Source: Clostridia bacterium (GTDB lineage Bacteria > Bacillota > Clostridia > Oscillospirales > Acutalibacteraceae). From it: a stretch of DNA of 64,000 bases. This document shows, in pieces, positions 9,201 through 17,704 of this stretch. The notes beneath the pieces were generated by a model that saw only the letters and a program-made list of their open reading frames with translations, had not been told where the DNA came from and did not search any database. The DNA is taken from the NCBI GenBank assembly GCA_017380575.1, contig JAFODS010000042.1, forward strand, positions 1-64,000, in the 5' to 3' direction. Numbering within the stretch: position 1 is the first letter of the stretch; each line of letters begins with the position of its first letter. Both the position numbers and the translations under genes were made by a program.

Positions 9201-12144
9201 CTCTTTCAATAATCTTTGCTTCATCAATAAGAGCCTGCATTGTTTCCTTTGTGCAGTCAGTAAGGTCAACAGCAGAATGGAAATACTCATAATCTTCCTT
9301 GTATTCTTTTGTACCGTAATCGGAAAGTGTCTGATGGGCAACAGAACCGAGATAATCAAAGAACTCTTTTTCATCGGAATGAAGCTCTGCTGCCTTTAAG
9401 ATATCCGCATACGAAACAAGGTTATTAACAAACTGTCCCTTACCGTCATTGCCGTCAGGATTGTAATATACCCACTCAACATTGTTACTGCCGTCATTAA
9501 CAAAGAAAGCATCTGTATATTCAGCATCCAAAGTTTCGGATATCTCTACCGTTGGTGTCGGGTATCTGTCAACAACACCCTTATCAACTTCCATAATAAC
9601 AATACCAATGTTATTGTTATCGGTAAGCTCTTTCTGACAATAACTGAGGTTAAAGTCAAGAACCTCACAACAAGGAGTAAATACATTTCCGTAAAGATTC
9701 TTTCCTGTTGCTCCGTAAATAGTATGCTTTGAAAGAGTTTCAGCATCTTTTCCGAAAGCATAATAGAAACCTCCGACGTGCATTAAAAGAACACCGTCAG
9801 AGTTTTCCTTTTTAATCTGCTCATACTGAAACAAGAAATCAGGCTTATTGCTTTCATCAACCTCTGTTTCGGGTTCATCAACAACAGGTCTTTCAACCTC
9901 AACCTCAATTCTCAGATGATTGTTGGCAGGGTTTTCTTTTATCTTTTGTTCAAAATCAGCCTTAGAAAGCTCCTTGCTGAATAACGGATATTGGCTGTCA
10001 TTAAGAATTACGGGGTCTTCAAGTGAAAGAATAGTATATTCATCTGCACCGATATACACCGTATCACCGAGGTTATATTCAAATCTGTATTCCTTCGGTG
10101 GACCCTGCTTTTCGGGAGCATCACGGATTATCTGACGAATTTCATTTGTCTTTTTCCACGCTGCTTCCTTTGCAATTCTTTCTTCAAGCCACTGAGGATA
10201 CATTTCCTTTTCTTTCGAACTCAGGTATCTGTCGAGCCTTATGAGTTCGGAAATTCTCTTTTCAATATAATTCCATTTCAGCAGAGTTCGTCTTTCAGGA
10301 ACACTGTAATGGTCAGATATTTCAATACCTTTAGCATCGTGGTTTTCCCAATAACCCGTACCGGGGATAACACTTGTACCGCCGCCCGTTCCGTATTCGT
10401 GTTTAAGAAAATGAATATTATCTTCTTTTGAAAGACTTTCGGTAAACTGTCGGTACACACGCATTTTACCTTCGCTAAAACCACTACCTCTGCCAAGCAC
10501 ATAGTCAATAGCACCTTGTGGTAACGGAAGAACAGCATCCTTTACTTTGGTGCCGATGAATTCAAGTTGTGTTTCCACACCGGGTAACAACAAAGCCTGC
10601 GGCTCTGTCCATTCTTCAATGAGTATCATACCGAAAACGGAACGCTCAATCTGAAACCATTTTTCCCAAGCTTCACGGAGTTCGGTTCCGTCATCACGCC
10701 ATAATCTTATGGCATCGGAATACGCTTCAAAACCTGCTTTTACACCGTTTGAGAGTGTTGTTTCATAAGGTTGCGAATTAAAGAAAGACTTAATAAAATC
10801 GCTACGTTCCTGTTTGTCTGAATGACTTTCATAGAACATAGCGATTTCTTCTGTATGCGGAGTTAAAAACGATCTGATTAACTCACTTTTTTGTTTCTCT
10901 TGGTGGAAATATTCGACACCGTTCCAACGGGCATCAAAGTCGTGTCCGCTTAACTGTAAATCAGTTCCTTCAGCACTGTTTCCTCGACTGTCATCCTGAT
11001 GTTGTTCATCAAGCCTACCCACTTCATCGGATCCGATGCTTTGAGTTCCTCCGTCACTCCCCAAGATTTCATCAGCTGTCCGGTCAGCTGCTCCGTCATC
11101 TGTAAGGCTTCGATTTCCGTCTGTTTGACTGTTCGCATTAGTTCGCCCTTCGCTATCAACTGAGTGAAATAGACCTTCCTGTGTTCCATCAGGTATTTCT
11201 TCCTCATCATACCGTACTTCCCAAGTGTAACGTTCTCCTCGGGCGGTAATGTCAGATTCGGAATCTGATAATCCCCTACCTGTCTGTAACTCATCTGTGA
11301 CATTTTCATTTCTCCTTTCGGTTGCTGTTATTTCGTTTGCAACCTCATCATACTCGGTTTCGTTCCGTTTGTCGAATGTGCGATTCTGTTTTTTCTCAAG
11401 TTTCTGAATATTTTTTACTGTACTCTCGATTTCACGAAGACCCATTTCCGCAATATCACTTACTGCTACGCCCATTGCAATAACTGTTGACGGAGTGTTG
11501 AAATTAAACAGGTCTTTAAAATCTTCACGGTCATAAAATTCATCTGCCTTGATACCACACCTTGTCATCATCATATATCCGATACTTGAAGCAAGAATGT
11601 TCTTTAAAACAACCGAAATATTATCTTCATCAAGCTCTTCAAGGAAACTGCCGTATTTGCTGTCATTAACAGTTGAAAGATAATCAAGGATATTATCTTC
11701 CACCATATTTCTTGCAGTATCGTCGATTACACTTTCAAGACCACCCTCGGCTGTATCACCGAAAGCATTAGTCAGGGCTTCGGCAATTTCACTGTGATAA
11801 CGGTCTTTGACTTCCCATCGTGGGACCTCATAACCGTAAAATGAATTTGTGTCCGAAACATCAAAAACATAACGTAATCTCTGATAATTACCTGAGTAAT
11901 CAAACAATGCAATACCCGATGCACCTCGATTGACCCAACGGTTCATTTTCTCGTTCCAAAAACCTATCTCTGCACACGCTGTTGCATCAGGTCTTTGAGC
12001 ATAAATCAAAATCTGTTCGTGGAAGTTATACTTAAAGTTATTGGATGCAGTTCTGAGAAATGCTGTCCACTTATCATAACCGTCCGTCACTTTGCTCACT
12101 TCATCATCGAACATAGCAGTGATGATCTGTAATTTACTCGCCAT
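3238..12144 (-). CDS. Giant mobile-element protein: antirestriction-like, MutS-I-like, N6-methylase and SNF2-type helicase domains
   Basis: This 2968-residue protein is the largest in the window. The N-terminus (FHEQILIYAQRPDATACAE) matches the opening domain shared by LtrC/ArdC-like element proteins. Two separate MutS domain I-like segments follow, near residue 785 (MHVGGFYYAFGKDAE) and residue 1010 (MGDFFEAYGEDAK). A DNA methylase core follows at about 1400-1650, with motif I ILEPSCGTGNF near 1490 and an NVPFG version of the NPPY motif. The C-terminal third is an SF2 helicase of SNF2 type: Walker A HVVGAGKT near 2168, VDEAHNF near 2330, ATGTPVSNS, and motif VI QQREGRIVRQG near 2658. A coiled coil lies near the end. 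Similar fused proteins are common on Clostridia conjugative elements and are thought to protect or process transferred DNA. It overlaps the upstream gene by 11 bases. Confidence 0.9.
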   Translation of the reverse strand: MASKLQIITAMFDDEVSKVTDGYDKWTAFLRTASNNFKYNFHEQILIYAQRPDATACAEIGFWNEKMNRWVNRGASGIALFDYSGNYQRLRYVFDVSDTNSFYGYEVPRWEVKDRYHSEIAEALTNAFGDTAEGGLESVIDDTARNMVEDNILDYLSTVNDSKYGSFLEELDEDNISVVLKNILASSIGYMMMTRCGIKADEFYDREDFKDLFNFNTPSTVIAMGVAVSDIAEMGLREIESTVKNIQKLEKKQNRTFDKRNETEYDEVANEITATERRNENVTDELQTGRGLSDSESDITARGERYTWEVRYDEEEIPDGTQEGLFHSVDSEGRTNANSQTDGNRSLTDDGAADRTADEILGSDGGTQSIGSDEVGRLDEQHQDDSRGNSAEGTDLQLSGHDFDARWNGVEYFHQEKQKSELIRSFLTPHTEEIAMFYESHSDKQERSDFIKSFFNSQPYETTLSNGVKAGFEAYSDAIRLWRDDGTELREAWEKWFQIERSVFGMILIEEWTEPQALLLPGVETQLEFIGTKVKDAVLPLPQGAIDYVLGRGSGFSEGKMRVYRQFTESLSKEDNIHFLKHEYGTGGGTSVIPGTGYWENHDAKGIEISDHYSVPERRTLLKWNYIEKRISELIRLDRYLSSKEKEMYPQWLEERIAKEAAWKKTNEIRQIIRDAPEKQGPPKEYRFEYNLGDTVYIGADEYTILSLEDPVILNDSQYPLFSKELSKADFEQKIKENPANNHLRIEVEVERPVVDEPETEVDESNKPDFLFQYEQIKKENSDGVLLMHVGGFYYAFGKDAETLSKHTIYGATGKNLYGNVFTPCCEVLDFNLSYCQKELTDNNNIGIVIMEVDKGVVDRYPTPTVEISETLDAEYTDAFFVNDGSNNVEWVYYNPDGNDGKGQFVNNLVSYADILKAAELHSDEKEFFDYLGSVAHQTLSDYGTKEYKEDYEYFHSAVDLTDCTKETMQALIDEAKIIERDAPANLENSRDTYWDAYNDIKHDNPSSLVLYQMGDFFEAYGEDAKQIAQALDIHLTERTVYGNTRVDMCGVPKHRLETYLDMLTDRGFDVVVSAFENGERKTFSLISTNKEDPVESRPVGRIDYLHTDGTVRESIEYTSEYQFIKDIKDENYYGTPMSVVAYADNDGNTVPLDFISELDPPLQSFQVVRSPYLEKSLSERLVDFYENFDFYGFRDTLEIGESKEDAADKLALDLQNPQSIDAAIAELESLVAEADPEDKATAQQLIAELKEEKDKLTVIPDAELIGKEVIIDGTAFVIEKIDPVFGQVSMRDTSSLYPINRVENINVVREYINQQNTPSYSIEKVDEISAEESGLPFDVTIQTLRTEEPTLTPPVWEEKKEKVTTLHPTIPDSEKHNFRITDDNLGVGGPKEKFRNNMAAINLLHELEFENRLATPEEQEILSKYVGFGGLADAFDESKSNWADEYKELIVTLSPEEYAAARESTLTAFYTPPVVIRAMYEALGNMGFSEGNILEPSCGTGNFIGMLPDNMQRSKFFGVELDSLTGRIAQQLYQKSGITVQGYENASLPDSFFDVAIGNVPFGQFKVIDKKYDKNNWLIHDYFFGKTLDKVRPGGVIAFITSSGTMDKRNSNVRKYIAQRAELLGAIRLPNNTFKANAGTEVTSDILFLQKRDTLVNDEPDWVHLDRDENGNEYNKYFIDHPEMVLGEMVMESSQFGHSLTCKPYEDRNLSDLLSEAVQNIHAEITEFDVSEIGEVEDNSVPADPNVKNFSFTVVEDKIYYRQNSRMNPVDVSATAENRIKGMIQIRDCVRELIRLQTDDYPDSAILSAQDRLNTLYDDFTKKYGLLNARANRLAFADDSSYCLLCSLEIIGENGELKRKADMFTKRTIKPHIKVTSVSTASEALAVSIGEKAKVDMDFMCELTGKTEQELFEELKGVIFLNPEYTSEHSNDARYLPADEYLSGNVRKKLELARRTAELYPDDYNINVEMLEKVQPQDLTASEISVRLGATWLPPEDVERFVYEILQTPRYAQWNIKVKYTELTGEWTIANKSYDRTNVVANNTYGTSRINGYKIIEDTLNLKDVRIFDYVEDEHGNKKPVLNKKETAIAQGKQEMIKQAFQDWIWKDPNRRERLVRIYNDLFNSMRAREYDGSHITFSGMNPEISLRPHQINAVARIMYGGNSLLAHVVGAGKTFEIVAAAQESKRLGLCNKSLIVVPNHLTEQWASEYLQLYPSANILVATKKDFETKNRKKFCARIATGDYDAIIIGHSQFEKIPISIERQREMLQRQIDEITLGVAQIKYDRGEKITVKQLEKTKKSLQTKLDKLNDQSRKDDVVTFEELGVDRLFVDEAHNFKNLFLYTKMRNVGGIAQTEAQKSSDLYMKCRYLDEVTGNKGVIFATGTPVSNSMVELYTMQRYLQYDALEDKHLQHFDSWASTFGETVTAIELAPEGTGYRAKTRFAKFYNLPELMMMFRQVADIQTADMLNLPVPKANFHNIAVKPTDHQKRIVESLSERAEKVRNKMVDSSVDNMLLITNDGRKLALDQRLFNEMLPDDPNSKVSACVDNVYSIWEKTTPQKSTQLIFCDLSTPHNDGKFNVYDDIKKKLIAKGVPESEIAFIHNADSEAKKKDLFGKVRSGQVRVLIGSTAKMGAGTNVQQKLIAIHHTDCPWRPADLQQREGRIVRQGNENPEVEIYSYVTEQTFDAYLYQLVENKQKFIGQIMTSKSPVRSAEDVDEQALSYAEIKALATGNPYIKEKMDLDVAVSKLKLLKQNHLSQRYSLEDRIIKFYPQQIKQGEERIAGYQSDIERAKENTFLNADNFSPMIVEDVTYDEKKGAGSAILVACKAMTSPDPKQIGSYRGFNMELSFNSFEKEYVLTLVGSLRHSVSLGADIYGNITRLDNLISSMPEKLKACEERLADTKVQLENAKAEVERSFPQEEELAQKMERLAELNALLDMDHRDNEIVDGEIGDDRSDVKEKVAVR

Positions 12145-12436
12145 CAGCTTTCACCTCACTGTTTGACTTAGCCTTTCTCGACGGCTTTTCTGTGCTTTTA
12201 ATCTCAACAGTGTCGGTTAGTTCTGAGGTAAGAAAGGAAAATACTTTGTTTTCTTTCACACTGTCCTGAATTTGATGAATAAGAGAAATATCATCAAAAG
12301 ATATCTCATCCATACTCAAAGCTTCTTTCGGTGTGAGCTTTTTTATCTGTTCTTCCGTAGTGATTCCATGCAAAGCAAGCTTTTCAATCATTTCAAACTT
12401 GGATTGTATCTTACTCGTTTTTGCTCTTTTTGGCAT
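12134..12436 (-). CDS. Small charged element protein, unknown function
   Basis: The chosen start (MPKRAKTSK) lies 7 bases after a GGAG ribosome binding site, giving 100 residues; an upstream in-frame Met exists but has no such site. The protein is Lys- and Glu-rich with a basic N-terminus, a middle segment with a helical repeat-like pattern (GITTEEQIKKLTPKEA) and a basic tail. No domain is recognised. Its 3' end overlaps the start of the giant methylase/helicase gene by 11 bases, implying coupled translation and perhaps a shared role. It also overlaps the zinc-ribbon gene upstream in another frame. Confidence 0.7.
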   Translation of the reverse strand: MPKRAKTSKIQSKFEMIEKLALHGITTEEQIKKLTPKEALSMDEISFDDISLIHQIQDSVKENKVFSFLTSELTDTVEIKSTEKPSRKAKSNSEVKADGE

Positions 12437-12554
12437 TGCCCTTCTCCTTTCTTTCGTAAAATTCTTTGTATACTTTTTTCCAACAGATATTACACACATA
12501 TCCGTCCCTGAATCTGCATCTTTTGCAACCTAATTTTCTTTCATTAACCTTCAT
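12411..12554 (-). CDS. 47-residue zinc-ribbon protein
   Basis: A short open frame on the minus strand encodes a basic protein with two CxxC knuckles (GCKRCRF at residues 9-15 and VCNICW at 20-25), spaced seven residues apart, which is a compact zinc-ribbon pattern. The tail is Lys/Glu-rich. It starts 15 bases after the stop of the preceding 317-residue gene and overlaps the next gene by 26 bases, so it fits tightly into the operon. The ribosome binding site is weak, suggesting coupling. It could bind DNA or partner with element proteins. The cysteine pairs are the main reason for treating this short frame as real. Confidence 0.55.
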   Translation of the reverse strand: MKVNERKLGCKRCRFRDGYVCNICWKKVYKEFYERKEKGNAKKSKNE

Positions 12555-12569
12555 TGCTGACGATGAATC

Positions 12570-13523
12570 TCATCGTGCTTCACCTCGCACATGATGATTC
12601 TGCTGAATTAACTTACCGTTTTCATCATAGCTTTTAGGGTCAGCTCCCTGTACGTGCCAACCGAACATAGAACCTGCAAGCATTGCTTCTGCCTGCGCCT
12701 TAGTAACACCCATTTCGGAATTGTGACCGTCAGCGAGCTTTCTGTTCTTTTCCAAGTCTCTTTCACCGTTATTCACTTCGGTATAACCGGATTCGCCCTT
12801 TGTGATGATTATGAGGCTACTGTCAGTCGGGTGTACATTGTATGCTCTTTCGGGAAGTGATGAACGAAGCGGAATGACCTTGCTTCCGTTATTCTTCATC
12901 AGCTCCGCAAACTCGCAGATATGGTAGAGTCTGTCACCAACCTCTGTATGGTAGTCATCTATATATCTGCAGATCTTATCATACTTTTCGCCATTAGAAT
13001 GGATGATCCTTATTTTGTCACCGTCCGGAATCGTGAACACAGGTTTATATGAAGGTGTTATGAACCTTATGCCCCTGCTTGCAGCAACAAGATGTGTTTC
13101 AAGATACTGCTTTACAAAGCAATAGCAGTAAAGATTATACTGACCGATTTTCGGATTGAGTCTTAACAGATACGTGTAATTTTCAGTATTTATTGTTACT
13201 CCGTAATACTCATTATCCATACCGCTGTACTGCTTTGCGTTATTGCGACAGCACTCAGCAAGTTTGGTTCTGTCGCCAAGGATTCTACCGTACTTTTCAT
13301 CAAGACGAAGGGCATTGATTAAGTCATCAAATTCCTTTTTGAACTCGTCTGTTTTAAAGAATGTGCAGGTATCATTCCATGTTGAAAAGAACTCAGTTCC
13401 GCTCGCTCCGAGATCTGCACGGAGATAACCTATACATCCTGTCTGCTGATATAACTGACTGCTCTGTTTGAATGTGTATTTTTCAAGGTCTTCTGTAATG
13501 GGATTAATAAACAAATCTGTCAT
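12570..13523 (-). CDS. Mobile-element protein of unknown function, 317 residues
   Basis: A soluble protein without signal peptide or TM segment. The N-terminal 180 residues are aromatic-rich (CTFFKTDEFKKEFDDLI, NLYCYCFVKQYLE). The C-terminal 60 residues (VTKAQAEAMLAGSMFGWHV followed by a DPKSYDENGKL segment) look like a short tail that recurs at the ends of several Clostridia conjugative-element proteins. It overlaps the preceding gene by four bases (ATGA). It probably belongs to the same functional set as the giant protein, but no enzymatic motif is visible and I assign no function. Confidence 0.7.
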   Translation of the reverse strand: MTDLFINPITEDLEKYTFKQSSQLYQQTGCIGYLRADLGASGTEFFSTWNDTCTFFKTDEFKKEFDDLINALRLDEKYGRILGDRTKLAECCRNNAKQYSGMDNEYYGVTINTENYTYLLRLNPKIGQYNLYCYCFVKQYLETHLVAASRGIRFITPSYKPVFTIPDGDKIRIIHSNGEKYDKICRYIDDYHTEVGDRLYHICEFAELMKNNGSKVIPLRSSLPERAYNVHPTDSSLIIITKGESGYTEVNNGERDLEKNRKLADGHNSEMGVTKAQAEAMLAGSMFGWHVQGADPKSYDENGKLIQQNHHVRGEAR

Positions 13524-14131
13524 CTTGCATCATTTTCCTTTCTTCTTGCGGCACGTTCTCTCTGAACTGCCTCCAGTCTTTCTTTTGCCCAATCAGGGAG
13601 TTTGTCTTTTTCAATAACACCGAGAATATCTCTGCGTTCATATCTTGACTCTTTGCCGCTGTAAAGATTAGTACAGAAGCAGGCTGAACCTCTTGAATGC
13701 GGCACACAGCCAAAACCTCCCGTACAAAGCTGCAACTGCATTGTCGCAATCTGATATTCGGGTTTAAAAACATCGGCTCTGATTACTACAACCTTGTTTT
13801 TGATAGAATCTTCTGTGCTGATAACTGTGCATCCGTCAGCATAAATAGGTGTAGTATCAACCTCAATTTTTGAGATTTCATCCATTACACGTTCAGCTTC
13901 ATTTTTGATTCTCTCTGCAAATATCTTTGCAATTTCGGCAAAGTCATTTCCGACAAGTGCGTTTACATATCTCTCAAAGATTCCGTTGTTTTCGTAATCA
14001 GCAACGACAAACCTTTCTTCGGGAGATGCGTTTTCATCTTTTCCGATTATGATTTCTTTCTTACCGATTTCAAATGAATGGGTTACTTCATAAGCACCCG
14101 CCATACGCTTTTTATCATTCAATATCACCAT
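13520..14131 (-). CDS. Mobile-element protein of unknown function with Cys-containing segment
   Basis: About 200 residues, soluble, with a Glu/Lys-rich helical middle part (IAKIFAERIKNEAERVMDEI) and a Cys-containing patch near residues 138-155 (LCTGGFGCVPHSRGSACFC) that could hold a metal. The C-terminus is strongly basic. The start is uncertain. The ATG at 14131 lies directly on the GGAG; a TTG at 14122 has better spacing and overlaps the previous stop, so true length may be 200 residues. It overlaps both neighbours by a few bases, a sign of a compact element operon. Function is unknown. Confidence 0.7.
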   Translation of the reverse strand: MVILNDKKRMAGAYEVTHSFEIGKKEIIIGKDENASPEERFVVADYENNGIFERYVNALVGNDFAEIAKIFAERIKNEAERVMDEISKIEVDTTPIYADGCTVISTEDSIKNKVVVIRADVFKPEYQIATMQLQLCTGGFGCVPHSRGSACFCTNLYSGKESRYERRDILGVIEKDKLPDWAKERLEAVQRERAARRKENDAR

Positions 14132-14441
14132 CTCCTTTTATTACGGTTCTGCCGTATTCCGTGAGTGTGTAATGATTTGTGCTGTCAAAGCGTTTCTTTT
14201 TTAGCTGTTCTACAACAACAATGTCTGCGTTTTTGAGTTTTCTGACGGCGTGTCTTACTGCAAAAACACCCATAAAGGGAAAAACACCTGTTATTGATTT
14301 CTGCGAAAGCCTTACCCAACGGCAACCGTTTTCTTCTACTGTAAATCTGCAAGATTCAAGACAGTAGTTGATATATCCTGCAATAAGAGCAGCATTGATG
14401 CCGTGTTTTGTGGCTAACACATTACTGTAGTTACATATCAT
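14115..14441 (-). CDS. Winged-helix DNA-binding protein
   Basis: The start MICNYSNVL is preceded by GAGGAGAA at good spacing; the longer frame from 14495 lacks one. The 108 residues carry a winged-helix pattern: helices in ALIAGYINYCLES, a WVRLSQKSITGVFPFMG turn and recognition segment, RHAVRKLKNADIVVVEQL, and a C-terminal strand pair (STNHYTLTEYG). Such proteins resemble the N-terminal part of replication initiators or regulators of mobile elements. It lies first in the block leading to the giant helicase and overlaps the next gene, so it may regulate or support element replication. Exact family not assigned. Confidence 0.65.
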   Translation of the reverse strand: MICNYSNVLATKHGINAALIAGYINYCLESCRFTVEENGCRWVRLSQKSITGVFPFMGVFAVRHAVRKLKNADIVVVEQLKKKRFDSTNHYTLTEYGRTVIKGDGDIE

Positions 14442-14501
14442 TCTGTAATTCTCCTCATAAAAACATAAGGGTAACAAAATGCCACCCTTAAACATATTTA
14501 T

Positions 14502-17500
14502 TTATCTGCCTACATACCAATCGTCATAAGCAGAGTATTGGATATTGATTGTGTTTGACTTATACTCCTGATGTATCATACCTGCAGGTGTCCATAAATC
14601 ACTGAGTTTTGCCCTTACGGTATAGCTTCCGTCAGGATACCACAGAGGAGTGAAATGAACATTGCCGTAATTTCCGTTACTCGGGAATATCCATTTACCG
14701 CCCGAAAGAGACAGAGTAGAGACTGTACCCGTTGTCACAGCATAACCGTATTCAGGAAAATATGATTCTGCATACTGCGGAAGAGTATACGATGAACTTG
14801 GTGCTGCAGGGAAACCGCCCTTTGCTGAATCAGTACCGTTATCAAGAGCTAACCTGATACCGTAACCCGAATTCATATACCATACACTGCCGTTCTTGGT
14901 CGCTGTCTGTAAATTCGACGGTGTTATGGTCATTGCATTTTTTATTTGACCGATACAATAATCCGTCTTAATATACTTACCGCCGGAATAAGTGTATTCC
15001 CACCAAGTTGATATTGTTCCCTGAACACCTGTATTCTCGGGAATTGTAAATCCTGCAGGAGCCTTCTTTTCAAACTGTGTGTCGGGAGTAATCACCTTTA
15101 CATACGGTGTTGTCGAATAGGTTGCAGAAACCTTGTTGTACGAAACACCGTCATCAACGATTTCGCCTGTAATTCTGACATTTGCACCGTTCAGTCCTGT
15201 CGGAACTTTCCATTTGAAATACAGCAGATTATGAAGGTTGCCGGGTACAACAACTTTTGCTTTCGTATAAGAGTGTATGAGTGTTGAACCCTTATACACA
15301 CAGAACTTTACTGAAACATCTTCTGTCGGTGTATAGTTATCGGAATAACTGTTTTTAAGCCAGAAACTTGTAATAACCTCAGTGTTTTCTCTGTAATCGG
15401 CATTCTGTGCAATAGGTTCAAGAGTCAGCGGATGCTTTACTTGGCACACAAGTGTCAATGCGTTATTTGTTCCGTCCGATTCATATTCCGTGTTATATAT
15501 ACCCATACCTTCAAGATACACACCGCCCCATATACTTACTGTTCTTGTATTCGGTATTGTAAAGGTGTATCCGTCTACAACAATCGTTGACTTTGCGGCT
15601 ATGGCATAAACACCGTTCAGCTTAGTTTTATCATTTTTAAAGCCTTCGACATAGACCTTAACATCAGTATTATTCTTATATGTGTATCTTACAAGAACAC
15701 TCTGTCCGACAGTAAGATTGTTCGGATCAAGCGTTGCCTTGGTTGATGAATCAAGCAGCGTTATCTTCGTCAGAGCCACATCCGATTTTACTACGGGTAA
15801 ATCATACCAAGTTTCTTCCAGGGTATGTGTCTTATCACTTGACCACCAAGTCTGAAGCTTGAACCTTAACTTATTCTGTGAATTCTTCGGAACCGCATAT
15901 TTGCCTATCGCACTGTTGATTGTGACAGGAGAAGTTTTTGAAATACTTGCTTTATTTCTCGCAGCATCATATCCGTCATTGATTGTATAAACAGGTGTCC
16001 ATTTTGAACCTGAATAATTGTGCATTGAACCTCTGAGATATTCACTCGCTGTCCATGTGTTATCGGCTGTGTAGTTATATGAAAGCTTAATTCGCTGTCC
16101 TGAATACAGCTTTCCGCCTGAACCTGCACTACCGTTATATGCGACAACATTACCTTCATATCCTGTTGCACTGACCTGAGTTCTGTGAACTACGGGTTTT
16201 ATCGGGATATAGAAGGTCTTAACAGTACCGCTTTTAAGAACGTTACCCGATGCATCGATCCAGTCTGTTTTCGCTTGGATTTCAAAGTAATTTGTTCCTA
16301 CCGTAATCGTCTTATAACTGCCCGTAAACTGAACCGGAAACCACTGCGAAGAAGAGCTTGAACTACTGAGTGTTACATCTCTTGTTGTCCATGAACCGCC
16401 GACGTATCTTACATACTGTCTTGCTCGGATGCTCTCTGTTTCGGCAGGGAAATAGATGTTATACCATACCGTATCACCTATTGTCGGATAATCTGTCTTA
16501 TACACATAATCATCAAAGACATTACCCGTTGTTATTCCGAACAGAGTTGTCTTATCACTTTTCGTACCGCTGTAAACATCGCATTCCTGTACTTCAAGTT
16601 TGAAAAAGTTTTCCCACTGAGCATAAAGCGTGATTACTGCACCGTCAGTTGACGTCAGATTATTGACATACTGTCGGTCATCATAATCTGTTCCGGTACC
16701 GTCCTTCTTTGTGTTCCATCCCAAAAACTCATACGACGTTCTTGTAAAGCCGTTGGCATTAAGATTCTTGCCGACGCCGTAAACCATTGTCATCGAACTA
16801 GTAGAACCGCCCGTGTTACCGTTTCCGTCAAACTTGATTGTATAAGTTATTTCGGATGAAGCCGAAGGGGCTGTCTGGTTATATGCGATACCTGCACCGT
16901 AGCCTTTGGAAAGAATGGTGTCAAAGGTAGCCTTTGTTGAGCTGCCGATTGTGCTCGCTGATGTCCATAAGCCCTGTCCGTCAGGAGTAAACAGCTTGTT
17001 TGGCCATATTCGGTTTGTATAATTGGCAATGAAACCCCAGGTTGATGACGTTCCGTTACTCGTTCCGCCATTACTTGAACCTCCCAACACACTTCGTCCG
17101 CAGTATGCGATTTCAGATACGGTCAATGCCTGATATTCACCTGCAAGGCAAACATCAAAAAGAGGTTCTACTATAACCTTATCACCGTAATTCATGTTGC
17201 TTACACTTCCGACACCGAGCTTTGAAAGAACCTTGTTTATATTCGTTTCATATGTTTGCCAAGTTTCAACACCACTCGGGTTCGGAAGAACTGTTAAAAA
17301 GTCCATAGCTGTTTCTTTATAACAGTTCGTCTGATTATATGTTGTTGTCAGCTTGGCATTCTTGTTTGCTATAATCTGCTTTTTGTTATACTTGGTTGAA
17401 AATTTTGCTGATGATGAATAGGCAAGGTCACCGTTAGATGTGTTACGGTAAACATCAATGACCTTTGTAACCTTCATATTACCTGCCGAATCAACAACAG

Positions 17501-17696
17501 AAAAACGATAACCGACTACACACTGAGAATCATTGGTAGAGCGTATAACATATCCGGTATTACTTCCGTTTACCGCACTTGTACTGCCGCCTGCTGAGTC
17601 ACCGTCCCAAGACAATGCCCACGAAGAACAGGGAATAACAGAAAGAAAAGTGCAGACAATCAGAAGAATTGAAATTACCTTTTTAATATCTATCAT
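14502..17696 (-). CDS. Large secreted protein with InlB-type repeat, candidate surface or pilus-associated adhesin
   Basis: An N-terminal signal peptide is clear (ISILLIVCTFLSVIPCSSWA), so the 1064-residue product is exported. At about residues 285-362 there is a Listeria-Bacteroides (InlB B) repeat, with FDGNGNTGG, GFTRTSYEFLGWNTKKDG and ending LYAQW. Downstream come several beta-rich, CARDB-like modules of about 120-150 residues. There is no LPxTG motif and no C-terminal TM, so anchoring is not by sortase. It ends the Tad pilus operon, but a terminator at 17705-17738 lies just upstream. Its place next to the pilus genes suggests a pilus-associated or released adhesin; this is inference from location and domain type. 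Confidence 0.75.
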   Translation of the reverse strand: MIDIKKVISILLIVCTFLSVIPCSSWALSWDGDSAGGSTSAVNGSNTGYVIRSTNDSQCVVGYRFSVVDSAGNMKVTKVIDVYRNTSNGDLAYSSSAKFSTKYNKKQIIANKNAKLTTTYNQTNCYKETAMDFLTVLPNPSGVETWQTYETNINKVLSKLGVGSVSNMNYGDKVIVEPLFDVCLAGEYQALTVSEIAYCGRSVLGGSSNGGTSNGTSSTWGFIANYTNRIWPNKLFTPDGQGLWTSASTIGSSTKATFDTILSKGYGAGIAYNQTAPSASSEITYTIKFDGNGNTGGSTSSMTMVYGVGKNLNANGFTRTSYEFLGWNTKKDGTGTDYDDRQYVNNLTSTDGAVITLYAQWENFFKLEVQECDVYSGTKSDKTTLFGITTGNVFDDYVYKTDYPTIGDTVWYNIYFPAETESIRARQYVRYVGGSWTTRDVTLSSSSSSSQWFPVQFTGSYKTITVGTNYFEIQAKTDWIDASGNVLKSGTVKTFYIPIKPVVHRTQVSATGYEGNVVAYNGSAGSGGKLYSGQRIKLSYNYTADNTWTASEYLRGSMHNYSGSKWTPVYTINDGYDAARNKASISKTSPVTINSAIGKYAVPKNSQNKLRFKLQTWWSSDKTHTLEETWYDLPVVKSDVALTKITLLDSSTKATLDPNNLTVGQSVLVRYTYKNNTDVKVYVEGFKNDKTKLNGVYAIAAKSTIVVDGYTFTIPNTRTVSIWGGVYLEGMGIYNTEYESDGTNNALTLVCQVKHPLTLEPIAQNADYRENTEVITSFWLKNSYSDNYTPTEDVSVKFCVYKGSTLIHSYTKAKVVVPGNLHNLLYFKWKVPTGLNGANVRITGEIVDDGVSYNKVSATYSTTPYVKVITPDTQFEKKAPAGFTIPENTGVQGTISTWWEYTYSGGKYIKTDYCIGQIKNAMTITPSNLQTATKNGSVWYMNSGYGIRLALDNGTDSAKGGFPAAPSSSYTLPQYAESYFPEYGYAVTTGTVSTLSLSGGKWIFPSNGNYGNVHFTPLWYPDGSYTVRAKLSDLWTPAGMIHQEYKSNTINIQYSAYDDWYVGR

Positions 17697-17704
17697 CTTC
17701 CTTT

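Noticed and set aside
8824..9399. A 191-codon plus-strand open frame inside the giant gene
   Set aside because: Antisense to a clear coding region with intact motifs; the composition (Cys/Ile/Lys-rich) is typical of a shadow frame.
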